Origin: Streptomyces flavochromogenes
GTDB lineage: Bacteria; Actinomycetota; Actinomycetes; Streptomycetales; Streptomycetaceae
Direction: 5' to 3'
DNA length: 64,000 nucleotides
NCBI RefSeq assembly: GCF_000717595.1
Contig: NZ_JNZO01000004.1
Location: 226,869 to 290,868, forward strand
The translations under genes were made by a program, and so were the position numbers. The notes below the pieces were generated by a model. It did not search any database. It saw only the letters and a program-made list of their open reading frames with translations, and was not told the origin of the DNA. Below, in pieces: positions 49,091-57,506 of this stretch (its first letter is position 1; each line of letters starts with the position of its first letter).

Positions 49091-50509
49091 TCACCCGGGG
49101 GCACCGCCGCGGACGCGGTGGGCCGTGTCGCGCAGCCACAGGGCGCTGCGCTTGGGCGTACGGCTCTGGGTGGGGTAGTCGACGCGGACGAGCCCGAAGC
49201 GCTTGTCGTAGCCGTACGCCCACTCGAAGTTGTCCAGGAGCGACCACGCGAAGTAGCCGCGGACGTCGGCGCCCCGGCTGCGGGCCCCGGCCACGGCGGC
49301 GAGGTGGGACGCGAGGTAGGCGGTGCGGTCGGCGTCCTCGACGAAACCGTGGGCGTCGGGGACGTCCTCGTACGCGGCGCCGCTCTCGGTGACCACCATC
49401 GGCATGCCGGGATAGTCGCGGGAGATGCGCAGCAGCAGGTCGGTGAGGTCGTGCGGCATCACCTCCCAGCCGAGGCCGGTGACCGGCAGGCCGCCGTGCG
49501 GCAGGTTCCGGGTGACAGGGATGCCGCGTGCGTCGGTGGAGGAGCCGTTCTCGTCGACCCCCGATGTCTGCATCGAGCGGTAGTAGTTGACGCCCAGGGT
49601 GTCGATGGGGCTGCTGATGATCTCCAGGTCGCCGTCCCTGACGGGGATCTCGACGGACCGGGCGGCCAGGTCGTCGACGAGGTCCTGCGGGTACCGGCCG
49701 CGCAGGACCGGGTCGAGATAGAAGCGGAATCCGAGGGCGTCGGCCCGGCGCGCGGCCTCGCGGTCGGCCGCCGAGCCGGTGGCGGGCCGGCTGGTGCCGA
49801 GGAGGTGGGTGACGGCCAGGTCGAGGGGCCGGCGGGCGGCGGAGCGCAGGCGCTGGACCGCGAGCCCGTGGCCGAGGTGCAGATGGTGCACGGCACGCAC
49901 CCCGTCGGCGAAGGAGCGGCCTCCGGGTGCGTGGACGCCCTCGACGTGGCCGAGGACGGCCGAGCAGAACGGTTCGTTCAGGGTGGTCCAGTGGGTGACG
50001 CGGTCGCCGAGGCGCTCGTGGACGAGTTCCGCGTAGTCGGCGAACCGGTGGGCGGTGTCGCGGGCGGGCCAGCCGCCGGCGTCCTGGAGCTCCTGGGGCA
50101 GGTCCCAGTGGTACAGGGTGAGCCAGGGGGTGACGCCGTGCGCGAGGAGTTCGTCGACGAGGCGGTCGTAGAAACCGATCCCCGCCGGGTTGGCCGGGCC
50201 GCGCCCGTGCGGCTGGACGCGGGACCAGGAGACGGAGAAGCGGTACGTGTCGAGGCCGAGGGCGGCGAGCAGGGCCACGTCCTCGGGCATGCGGTGGTAG
50301 TGGTCACAGGCCACGTCTCCGGTGTCGCCGTTGTCGACGGCCCCGGGGACGCGGCAGAAGGTGTCCCAGATGGACGGGGTGCGGCCGTCCTCGGCGGTGG
50401 CCCCCTCGATCTGGAAGGCGGAGGTGGCGGCGCCGAAGCGGAAGTGCGGGGGGAGGAGGTCGATGAGCGCGTCGTGGTGGGCGGTGGCGGACGGGGCGGG
50501 GGCGGTCAC
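49091..50509 (-). CDS. GH1 family beta-glucosidase (1)
   Basis: A 472-residue cytosolic GH1 enzyme. HFRFGAATSAFQIEGATAED at the start, acid/base Glu179 in TLNEPFCSA, substrate-binding FSVSWSRVQPHG and YYRSMQTSG, and the nucleophile Glu in VVTESGAAY. The usual TENG motif is TESG here, an uncommon but tolerated change. The C-terminal [19 protein letters not shown] is canonical. Predicted to release glucose from beta-glucosides taken up by the importer at 60-63 kb. GTG 50509 with AGGAGG 5 bases upstream. Confidence 0.92.
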   Translation of the reverse strand: MTAPAPSATAHHDALIDLLPPHFRFGAATSAFQIEGATAEDGRTPSIWDTFCRVPGAVDNGDTGDVACDHYHRMPEDVALLAALGLDTYRFSVSWSRVQPHGRGPANPAGIGFYDRLVDELLAHGVTPWLTLYHWDLPQELQDAGGWPARDTAHRFADYAELVHERLGDRVTHWTTLNEPFCSAVLGHVEGVHAPGGRSFADGVRAVHHLHLGHGLAVQRLRSAARRPLDLAVTHLLGTSRPATGSAADREAARRADALGFRFYLDPVLRGRYPQDLVDDLAARSVEIPVRDGDLEIISSPIDTLGVNYYRSMQTSGVDENGSSTDARGIPVTRNLPHGGLPVTGLGWEVMPHDLTDLLLRISRDYPGMPMVVTESGAAYEDVPDAHGFVEDADRTAYLASHLAAVAGARSRGADVRGYFAWSLLDNFEWAYGYDKRFGLVRVDYPTQSRTPKRSALWLRDTAHRVRGGAPG

Positions 50510-50544
50510 GGGATCCTCCTGGTGCCGAGAGGCGGACGGGAAAG

Positions 50545-50577
50545 CGGCCCGGGCGCCCTCGCGGGGCGTCCGGGCCG
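50545..50577 (-). terminator. Terminator after the DUF1996 gene
   Basis: CGGCCCGGGCGCCC (50545-50558) pairs with GGGCGTCCGGGCCG (50564-50577), a 14-bp stem with one G-T pair. It lies 16 bases past the DUF1996 stop and upstream of the GH1 start. Confidence 0.65.
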
Positions 50578-50592
50578 TGTGCGGGAGACGGA

Positions 50593-51699
50593 TCAGGGCA
50601 GGCGGTGGTCCTCGTTCAGCACGACACCGCGTTCGGGGCGGTACAGGTCGAAGCCCCGTGTGTCGCACTGCAGGCCGCCGACGATGCAGTGGTCGACGAG
50701 GGCCTTGAGGGTGCGCTCCTCCCACGCGTTGAAGAAGTCGTAGTGGAAGGAGTAGCCGCGACCACTGGCCAGGCGGACCTGGCTCATGTCGCCGTTGACC
50801 GGCCACGCCATCTTGAACTCGATCATCGGCAGGGCGACCGGGTGGGAGGCCGGGCACATGTTGTCGTTGGTGCCGGGCTTGACCACCGGGTACGCCATGT
50901 GGCTCTTGTGGTCGGGGGTGTCGAGGTACAGGCCGTCCCAGCAGCTGGGGGCCTGCATGCGCAGGTTGAGCTGTACGTCGGGCCGGCTCGGACAGCTCGC
51001 CGGGATGTCGGTGTTGAAGAAGCTGTCACCGCATTCCCAGCCCTCGACGAAGCCCTTGTGGCTGCGGAACTCCTGGGCGGTCTGCATCGGGTTGCCGACG
51101 ACGAATCGCAGCCCCTTGGGGAAGGGCCGCACGCTCCGGTAGTCGGTCACGCCCGCCTTGTAGTAGATGACCTGCGGGCCGACGGGCAGGATCTTCTGGT
51201 CGCCCTTGTACAGCGAGGGCATCCAGTACGCGGAGGCGTCCGCGGGCGCCTTGCAGGTGGTGCTGCCTCCGTAGAGCGAGCCGGTGGTGCTGGCGGCGTT
51301 GGTGGACGTGTTGCCCATGAACGTGTGGTCGTGGGACTTGCCGAACTGGCCCGGGTAGACGATCGGGTCGTCCGGCGCGGTGTGGGTGACGGAACAGCCG
51401 GCCTGGAACTCGTGATGGTAGGCCGGGGGCGGGGTGGCCGTGGACGGGGTCACCCCGGTGACCTGGGGCACGGCCGGGATGTAGCCGTCGCCGTCGGCGT
51501 CGTCCGCAGAGGGGAGCGCGGAGGCCGCCATGACGTGGCCGTTGGCGGCGCCCGCCGCGTGCGCCCCGTGGGCGCGGGCGGCCGGGGCGGTGGTCTCCCC
51601 GTGGGCGGTGGCCGCCGTGTACGTGTTCACCGTCAGGGCGGAGACGCCCAGGGCTGCGCTGAGCAGGAGGGCGGACAGGGTCCGGCCGCGGATTCTCAT
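50593..51699 (-). CDS. Secreted DUF1996 protein
   Basis: A 368-residue secreted protein: signal peptide 1-33, a variable Ala/His-rich segment, then a DUF1996 domain. Visible motifs are HHEFQAGCSVTHTAPDDPIV, GQFGKSHDHTFMGNTSTNA, WECGDSFFNTDIPASCP, LNLRMQAPSCWDGLYLDTPD and FKMAWPVNGDM. Six conserved Cys suggest disulfides; conserved His/Asp could form an active or metal site. The domain is best known in fungal secreted proteins, often with carbohydrate-binding modules, and is common in Streptomyces; activity unknown. Co-transcribed with the CBM32 glycosidase upstream (27-base gap). Confidence 0.88.
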   Translation of the reverse strand: MRIRGRTLSALLLSAALGVSALTVNTYTAATAHGETTAPAARAHGAHAAGAANGHVMAASALPSADDADGDGYIPAVPQVTGVTPSTATPPPAYHHEFQAGCSVTHTAPDDPIVYPGQFGKSHDHTFMGNTSTNAASTTGSLYGGSTTCKAPADASAYWMPSLYKGDQKILPVGPQVIYYKAGVTDYRSVRPFPKGLRFVVGNPMQTAQEFRSHKGFVEGWECGDSFFNTDIPASCPSRPDVQLNLRMQAPSCWDGLYLDTPDHKSHMAYPVVKPGTNDNMCPASHPVALPMIEFKMAWPVNGDMSQVRLASGRGYSFHYDFFNAWEERTLKALVDHCIVGGLQCDTRGFDLYRPERGVVLNEDHRLP

Positions 51700-51726
51700 C
51701 GTGATCTCCTCGTTCTCCTCAGGGGG

Positions 51727-53910
51727 TCAGCTGTAGATGCCGAACTCGTGGAGCGAGTAGCCCCAGCCGGTGCCGCGTGCGGTGAGCTGGAGCCGGACGT
51801 ACCGTGCGGTGGCAGCGGTCTCGATGGTGTCGATGTCGCCGTTGCCGGTGGTGGTGGCGTGGATGGTGCGCCAGGTGTCGCCGTCGTCGGAGACCTGGAC
51901 CTCGTAGGCGCGGGCGTAGGCCGGGTCCCAGACCAGCTGGAGCCGGTTGAAGGAGCGGACCGAGCCGAGGTCGACCCGGATCCACTGCGGGTCGCTCCAG
52001 TCGCTGGCCCAGCGGGTGGTGGTGTTGCCGTCGGTCGCGTTGGTCGCCGGGCAGGGGCAGTCGCCGTACGAGGCCTGCGCGGAGGAGGCCGTGGCGGGCC
52101 GGTTCAGGGCGATGTTGGTGCCGGCGACCGGCGGGGCGACGACCTTGACGGACTTCGTCTCGATGCCGGCGTTGCCGCGGCCGTCCTCGGCCTGCACGTA
52201 CACCTTCCACACGCCGAGCTTCTCGGGCGCGGTGACCGCGAAGGTGCCGTTGCCGAGGGATCGGTACTGCGCGTCGACGAGGCGCTTGTCGCCGTTGGCG
52301 TAGTTGCCGCTCAGGAGGATCTTGGTGGTGACGGGGTCGCCGTCCGGGTCGCGGACGTCGGCGCGGACCGTGAACTCGCCGCCGGCCGGGGCGGATCCGG
52401 CGGGGGTGACGGTCATGCCGCTGATGACCGGCGGGGTGTTGTCGCCCGCGACGGAGCCGGTGTACGCCTTCTTGAGGGCGTAGTAGGAGAGGCGCTTCAG
52501 GCCGTCGGGGAGCAGGTTGAACCAGACGCCGCCGAAGTCGTGCTCGGTGCCGTAGTGGAAGACGGTCGCGCCGAGGGCGACGCCCTGGTGGCCGGTGACG
52601 CAGTTCCACGCCTTGGTGTACCCGTCGGCCTTCTGCACGTCGGTGGGCTCGTCGGGGACGCCGTTGGCGTCGTCGGGGACCTCCCACTCGCCGGCGGGCC
52701 CGGTCTCGGTGATGATGTACGGCTTGGTGTAGCCGCCCTCCACCCAGTCCTCGCGGACCCCGCACATGTCGCCGTAGGCGTTCATCGAGTAGAGGTCGAG
52801 GTCGGGCGCGTTGCGCTTGTAGTACGGCCAGGCGCCGGTCCACGCGTCCGTGGAGGTCACGGGGTGGTCGGGGTCGATGGAGTGGATCCGCTTGGCGACG
52901 TCGTTGACGAAGGTCGTGTACGCGTTGCGCTGGGCCTCCAGCTCGGTGCCGCTGTAGCAGTTCTGCAGACCGAGGACGGACTCGTTGCCGACGTTCCACA
53001 TGAGGGTGGCGGGGTGGGACTTGTAGGTGTCGACCCACTTCGCGAACTCGGTGAGCATGGTGCTCTTGTACGCGCTGTCCGTCACGTAGTTGACGCAGCC
53101 GCCGGAGCCGGGGCCGCCGCCCGGCTGGAGCCAGAAGCCGTTGATCACCTTGACGCCGTTGGCGGCCGCCGCGTCGAGCAGCGGCTTGGTGCCGGCGTCC
53201 GTTCCCCAGGTGCGGACGGTGTTGACGCCCATGGACTTCACGTCCGGCATGTAGCGGGGGGCGTCGGCCATCGCGGGGCCCCAGGTGACGCCCTTCACGG
53301 TGTACGGCTGCCCGCCCACCGTCAGCCGCCAGTTGCCCTGCGTGCCGCTGACACGGACGGCGCCGCCGGGCTCGGGCTGGGTGGACCCGCCGCCGTACAC
53401 CCGGAACTCCCACAGGGAGTAGCCGTAGCCGGTGCCCCGGGTGATCCCCTGGAGGCGTACGTAGCGGCCCTTGCCGGTGACCGCGAGTTCGTCGGTGCCA
53501 CCGTCGCCCGCCGTCACGGACTTGACGGTGCGCCAGTCGCTTCCGTTGTCGGAGAGCTGGATGTCGTAGGCCTTGCCGTAGGCGCCCTCCCAGTTCAGGA
53601 CGACGCGGCTGATGTCGGCGCTGCTGCCCAGGTCGACCTGGATCCACTGGGCGTCGCTCCACTGGCTCGCCCAGCGGGTTCCGGTGAGGTCTCCGTCGAA
53701 CGCGGCGGACGCCTTCCATGCGTCTCCCTCGGCGGAGGAGGCGGTGGCGGTCCTCCCCTGGGAGAGGAGGGTCTCCGCGGCGGTGGCGGGGGCGGCGGTC
53801 AGTGCCGTCGCCGAGGTGGCGAGCAGGGCACCCAGGGAGATGAGTGAGCCTGTCGTGCGGGCGCGGTCGCGGGTGCGCCTTGGTGTCGTGGGGGCGTGGG
53901 TCGAGGTCAT
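51727..53910 (-). CDS. Secreted CBM32-flanked TIM-barrel glycosidase
   Basis: A 727-residue secreted enzyme. Signal peptide 1-44; F5/8 type C (CBM32-like) domain ~45-170 (ETLLSQGRTATASSAEG); a GH2/GH5-like TIM barrel ~185-500 with putative catalytic Glu in LMWNVGNESVLG and in YIITETGPAGEWE; an Ig-like bridge; a second F5/8 domain ~595-727 (NIALNRPATASSAQAS). The barrel belongs to bacterial glycan hydrolases of uncertain family, possibly acting on beta-1,3-glucan. The first F5/8 domain is nearly identical in layout to that of the beta-helix protein upstream. First gene of a two-gene transcript with DUF1996. Confidence 0.85.
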   Translation of the reverse strand: MTSTHAPTTPRRTRDRARTTGSLISLGALLATSATALTAAPATAAETLLSQGRTATASSAEGDAWKASAAFDGDLTGTRWASQWSDAQWIQVDLGSSADISRVVLNWEGAYGKAYDIQLSDNGSDWRTVKSVTAGDGGTDELAVTGKGRYVRLQGITRGTGYGYSLWEFRVYGGGSTQPEPGGAVRVSGTQGNWRLTVGGQPYTVKGVTWGPAMADAPRYMPDVKSMGVNTVRTWGTDAGTKPLLDAAAANGVKVINGFWLQPGGGPGSGGCVNYVTDSAYKSTMLTEFAKWVDTYKSHPATLMWNVGNESVLGLQNCYSGTELEAQRNAYTTFVNDVAKRIHSIDPDHPVTSTDAWTGAWPYYKRNAPDLDLYSMNAYGDMCGVREDWVEGGYTKPYIITETGPAGEWEVPDDANGVPDEPTDVQKADGYTKAWNCVTGHQGVALGATVFHYGTEHDFGGVWFNLLPDGLKRLSYYALKKAYTGSVAGDNTPPVISGMTVTPAGSAPAGGEFTVRADVRDPDGDPVTTKILLSGNYANGDKRLVDAQYRSLGNGTFAVTAPEKLGVWKVYVQAEDGRGNAGIETKSVKVVAPPVAGTNIALNRPATASSAQASYGDCPCPATNATDGNTTTRWASDWSDPQWIRVDLGSVRSFNRLQLVWDPAYARAYEVQVSDDGDTWRTIHATTTGNGDIDTIETAATARYVRLQLTARGTGWGYSLHEFGIYS

Positions 53911-53942
53911 GGGGGCTCCTGGACGGAGGGGGAGGGGGATCG

Positions 53943-53984
53943 CCTTCCGGGCGGCGCGGCGGGGACTGGGCGCCGCCCGGAAGG
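53943..53984 (-). terminator. Terminator hairpin A between the CBM32 genes
   Basis: CCTTCCGGGCGGCGC (53943-53957) pairs exactly with GCGCCGCCCGGAAGG (53970-53984). Together with hairpin B it separates the beta-helix gene from the TIM-barrel gene. Confidence 0.75.
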
Positions 53985-53993
53985 GGTGAGGAG

Positions 53994-54025
53994 CCGGGAC
54001 GCACCGGATGGGTGGTGCGTCCCGG
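53994..54025 (-). terminator. Terminator hairpin B, adjacent to the beta-helix gene stop
   Basis: CCGGGACGCACC (53994-54005) pairs exactly with GGTGCGTCCCGG (54014-54025), an 8-base loop, nine bases past the stop at 54034. Two strong hairpins in tandem leave little chance of read-through. Confidence 0.75.
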
Positions 54026-54033
54026 CGGGACCG

Positions 54034-56229
54034 TCAGGGGAAGGAGACGACGGTGGACGGCACGGTCGAGGTGCCGGCGGGGATGGTCGACGCCCCGGTG
54101 TCGTTGATGACGTGGTTGTAGTGGCCCATGCCGCCGAGGGACACCACCAGGAGGCTGTGGAACTTCACCCCCGGCTTGACGGGGGCCTTGAAGCCGTGGT
54201 CCTGGACGATGGTCGGGTCCACGTTGTAGTTGCAGTAGCTGCCGAGGCCCCAGGCCTCATGGGTGTTCACGGAGTCGTCGACGCGGTAGGCGGCGTACCC
54301 CTTGGTCGAGCCGTTCTGGATGGCGGCCTGGTTGGGGGCGTCGTACGCCTTCTCGTTCTGGTAGAAGATCGTGCGGCCGCGCTCGCCGTACCACTCGACG
54401 TCGTACTTGTTGAAGTGCTCGACGAACAGGCCGGTGGCGAGCACGTCGTCACCGTTGACCCGGACGCCGTAGTCCGCGCGGTTGGTCTCCCAGCCCCAGC
54501 CCTCGCCGTGGTCGGCGCGCCACACCCAGGTGTGGTCGATGATGGCGTCGTCGCTGTTCACGACCACGCTGGTGGTGGCCTTGCCCGCGCCCGCGCCGCC
54601 GATGCGGATGTACACGTCCTGCACGGTGGTGGGGTTGGCGGCGTGGTCCGCGGAGGAGTTCTGCGGCCCGAGCTCCAGCAGGGTCGGGGAGTTGACCGGG
54701 CCGGCGTCGATCAGGAAGCCGGCGAGCCGGACGCCGTCGACGTCGGCGACCTTCATCGCGGTGACGCCGTTGTCCGGGATGACGGTGGCGAGACCCAGGC
54801 CGAGCACGATGGTGTTCGCCCGGTTCACGTTGATGGTCTGGTCGACGTGGTAGATGCCCGGGGTGAACAGCAGGTGCAGGCCCTGGGCCAGCGCCTGGTT
54901 GATCGTGGCGGCGGTGGCGCCCGGCTTGACCACGTAGAACTGGTTCAGCGGGATCGACTCGCCCTGCGGGGCGCCGTTGGCCCAGCTGGTGCCGCGGGCG
55001 TTGACGCGCTTGGCGGGGGCGAAGACCTTGTACTCGTTGCCGTCGAGGTAGAGGTAGGGCTTCTCGCGGGAGATCGGCGTGGTGTCGAGCGTGGTGTAGC
55101 GGGGCTCCGGGAAGGAGGTGGCCGGGGCGCCCTCGACACCTGAGAAGGTCTGGTTCCAGACGCTGTTGGACCAGCCGCCGATGGAGCTCTCCCGGGTGTA
55201 CCACTGCTGCTGGGAGTAGTTGCCGATCTGGCCGTCGATCTTGGAGTCGGCGATGTAGCCGCCGCTGGCCCAGCCGTAGCCGTTCGGCGCCAGGTTGAGG
55301 CCGCCCTTGACGTGCATGCGACGGAAGGAGGAGGCCTGCGAGACGGCCCACCGGTCGGTGCCGTTGACCGGGTTGAGGGTCAGGCCCTCCGCACCGCGCC
55401 AGAAGTTCTGGGTGGCGTTGCCGTTGAACCAGCCGGCGTCGACGGTCACGTCACCGTTGATGGTGGTGTCGCCGGGCCGCAGACCGAGGCCGGCGATCTG
55501 GGTGTAGAAGCCGATCTGGGCGTTGAGGCCGTTGTACGTGCCGGGCTTGAAGAGGAAGGCGTGCCGGCCGCTGCCGAACTGGGCCGACTCCTGCTGCTGG
55601 AAGACCTGGTCCAGCTTGGCCTGGATGCCGGGTGTGGACGGGTCGACGACATGGACGTTGGGGCCGAGGTCGCCGCCGCCGGGGAGCGTCGGGCCGGTGC
55701 CGCCGGTGGTGCCGTAGACCTGGAACTCCCAGAGGGAGAAGCCGTATCCGGTGGCCCGGGTGAGGCCGTTCATCCGGATGTAGCGGCCGGTGCCGGAGAG
55801 CGTGACGTTGTCGGTGCCACCGTCGCCGGCGCTGACGGTGGTGACGGTCCGCCAGTCGGTGCCGTTCTCGGAGGCCTGGATGTCGTAGCTCTTGCCGTAG
55901 GCCGCTTCCCAGGTGAGGACGGCGTGGCTGAGCGTGGCGCTGCTGCCGAGGTCGACCTGGATCCACTGGGCGTCCTGCCAGGCGCTGGCCCAGCGGGTGC
56001 CGGTGAGGTCGCCGTCGACGGCGGCGGAGGCGGAGAAGGCGCCGCCCTCGGTGGAGGAGGCGGTCGCGGTCCTCCCCTGGGAGAGCAGGGTGGGGGCCGC
56101 CTGTGCCGTCGTGGCGGGGGCGAGGGCGAGCAGGCTGCCGGCCAGGGAGGTGACAAGCGCGCCGACGGTGGCCCGGCGGACGCGTGAGGCGGGTCGCCGG
56201 AAGACCGGCGGGGACCCGACGGAAGACAT
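54034..56229 (-). CDS. Secreted CBM32 + right-handed beta-helix protein (GH55-like?)
   Basis: A 731-residue secreted protein. Signal peptide 1-45 with several Ala before APTLLSQGR; F5/8 type C domain ~46-170; then a long parallel beta-helix region ~185-731 with PSTPGIQAKLDQVFQQQESA, FLFKPGTYNGLNAQIGFYTQ, LLFTPGIYHVDQTINVNRAN, ADHGEGWGWETNRADYGVRV and YNVDPTIVQDHG. Streptomyces relatives are often labelled adenylyl cyclase without basis. The twin pectate-lyase-like helices suggest a GH55-like beta-1,3-glucanase, unproven. ATG 56229 with AGGAG 8 bases upstream. A LacI-type palindrome lies 32-47 bases upstream. Confidence 0.82.
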   Translation of the reverse strand: MSSVGSPPVFRRPASRVRRATVGALVTSLAGSLLALAPATTAQAAPTLLSQGRTATASSTEGGAFSASAAVDGDLTGTRWASAWQDAQWIQVDLGSSATLSHAVLTWEAAYGKSYDIQASENGTDWRTVTTVSAGDGGTDNVTLSGTGRYIRMNGLTRATGYGFSLWEFQVYGTTGGTGPTLPGGGDLGPNVHVVDPSTPGIQAKLDQVFQQQESAQFGSGRHAFLFKPGTYNGLNAQIGFYTQIAGLGLRPGDTTINGDVTVDAGWFNGNATQNFWRGAEGLTLNPVNGTDRWAVSQASSFRRMHVKGGLNLAPNGYGWASGGYIADSKIDGQIGNYSQQQWYTRESSIGGWSNSVWNQTFSGVEGAPATSFPEPRYTTLDTTPISREKPYLYLDGNEYKVFAPAKRVNARGTSWANGAPQGESIPLNQFYVVKPGATAATINQALAQGLHLLFTPGIYHVDQTINVNRANTIVLGLGLATVIPDNGVTAMKVADVDGVRLAGFLIDAGPVNSPTLLELGPQNSSADHAANPTTVQDVYIRIGGAGAGKATTSVVVNSDDAIIDHTWVWRADHGEGWGWETNRADYGVRVNGDDVLATGLFVEHFNKYDVEWYGERGRTIFYQNEKAYDAPNQAAIQNGSTKGYAAYRVDDSVNTHEAWGLGSYCNYNVDPTIVQDHGFKAPVKPGVKFHSLLVVSLGGMGHYNHVINDTGASTIPAGTSTVPSTVVSFP

Positions 56230-56260
56230 GGGGTCTCCTCTGGATACATGGGGGAAACGT

Positions 56261-56276
56261 GGGAGAGCGCTCTCCC
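56261..56276. promoter_or_regulatory. CebR/BglR-like operator GGGAGAGCGCTCTCCC
   Basis: A perfect 16-base palindrome in the 191-base gap between the beta-helix gene and the divergent LacI gene. It resembles the cello- and beta-glucoside repressor box TGGGAGCGCTCCCA with two extra central bases. It is the probable site of the LacI regulator at 56421. Confidence 0.75.
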
Positions 56277-56420
56277 GAAACCTTGCCTGCAGGGCGAGTT
56301 GACGGTCAAGGCGTATGACACGACTTTTCTTTTGGCTTTCATTAAGTGTCGACGCCAATCGGTTCCGGCCGGCCGTGGACCGTCCTCCCACCGGACACAC
56401 GACACCGTTAAGGTGCGCAG

Positions 56421-57440
56421 GTGGGGAATCGAGGACCGACTCTGGAAGACGTCGCACGCGAGGCGGGGGTATCGCGCGCGACGGTGTCCCGCGTCGTCAA
56501 CGGCGTGCGCAACGTGGCTCCCGACATCCAGGAGAGCGTGCGCGAAGCGATCGCCCGCATCGGCTACACCCCCAACCAGGCCGCCCGTTCCCTGGTCACA
56601 CGGCGCACCGGGACCGTGGCCCTGGTGCTCTCCGCCACGGGCAGGTCCTTCACCGCCCGGGTGTTCTCCGACCCGTTCTTCGGACGCGTGGTGGACGGTG
56701 TCCTGCCGGTCCTGCGCCGCCGCGCGATCCAGCCCGTGCTGCTCGTCGCCGAGTCCGAGCAGGCCAGGGCGCAACTCGTCGAGTACCTGCGCCAGGGCGG
56801 CGCCGACGGAGCCCTGGTGGTGCCGCTGGACGAGAACGACCCGCTGCCGTCGATGCTGGTGGCGGCGGGCCTTCCCACGGTGCTGTTCGGCCGCCCCCGG
56901 GACGGGGAGCGGTGCGGCTACGTCGACCTCGACAACCCCGCCGGTGCGCGTCTGGCGGCAGAGCACCTGTGGGCCACCGGCCGGCGCCGCCCGGCCACCA
57001 TCGCCGCACCGGTCACCGCGCCCACGGCGGAGGAACGCCTCGACGGATTCCGGGAGGCGTTCGCGGCGCACGGGGTGACATCGGTTCCCGTCGTACGGGG
57101 CCGGTTCACGGTGGACAGCGGCAGGCGCGCCATGGCCAGACTGCTGAAGGACCACCCGGGGATCGACGCCGTGTTCGCCGCCAACGACCTGATGGCCCAG
57201 GGCGCCTGCCAGTACCTGCGTGAGCAGGGGGTTTCCGTCCCCGGCGAGGTGGCCGTCGTGGGCTTCGACGACTCGGTGGCGGCGCGCAAGGCACGCCCGC
57301 AGCTGACCACCGTGCGCCAGCCGGTGGAGCGCATGGCGGCCGCGATGGCCACGCTGCTGGTCGAGCAGCTCGACGGCGCCCGGTCCGGGACGGCCGCGAA
57401 GGTGTTCGAACCGGTGCTGGTCGTACGCGAGTCGACCTGA
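56421..57440 (+). CDS. LacI-family regulator of the beta-glucan locus
   Basis: A 339-residue LacI/GalR regulator. The helix-turn-helix is TLEDVAREAGVSRATVSRVV, the hinge QAARSLVTRRTG, and the ligand domain starts VALVLSATGRSF, with later VFAANDLMAQGACQYL and VAVVGFDDSVAARKA. The GTG at 56421 follows a weak ribosome site. It resembles CebR/BglR regulators that respond to cellobiose, laminaribiose or similar disaccharides. The palindrome at 56261 lies in its divergent promoter region and probably controls the beta-helix gene, possibly others. Confidence 0.9.
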   Translation: MGNRGPTLEDVAREAGVSRATVSRVVNGVRNVAPDIQESVREAIARIGYTPNQAARSLVTRRTGTVALVLSATGRSFTARVFSDPFFGRVVDGVLPVLRRRAIQPVLLVAESEQARAQLVEYLRQGGADGALVVPLDENDPLPSMLVAAGLPTVLFGRPRDGERCGYVDLDNPAGARLAAEHLWATGRRRPATIAAPVTAPTAEERLDGFREAFAAHGVTSVPVVRGRFTVDSGRRAMARLLKDHPGIDAVFAANDLMAQGACQYLREQGVSVPGEVAVVGFDDSVAARKARPQLTTVRQPVERMAAAMATLLVEQLDGARSGTAAKVFEPVLVVREST

Positions 57441-57506
57441 CCGACCCTCCCGGCAGGGGTTCGTGGCGAGCACGAAAGGCCGTTCCCGCCGATCGACCCC
57501 CGCGCG

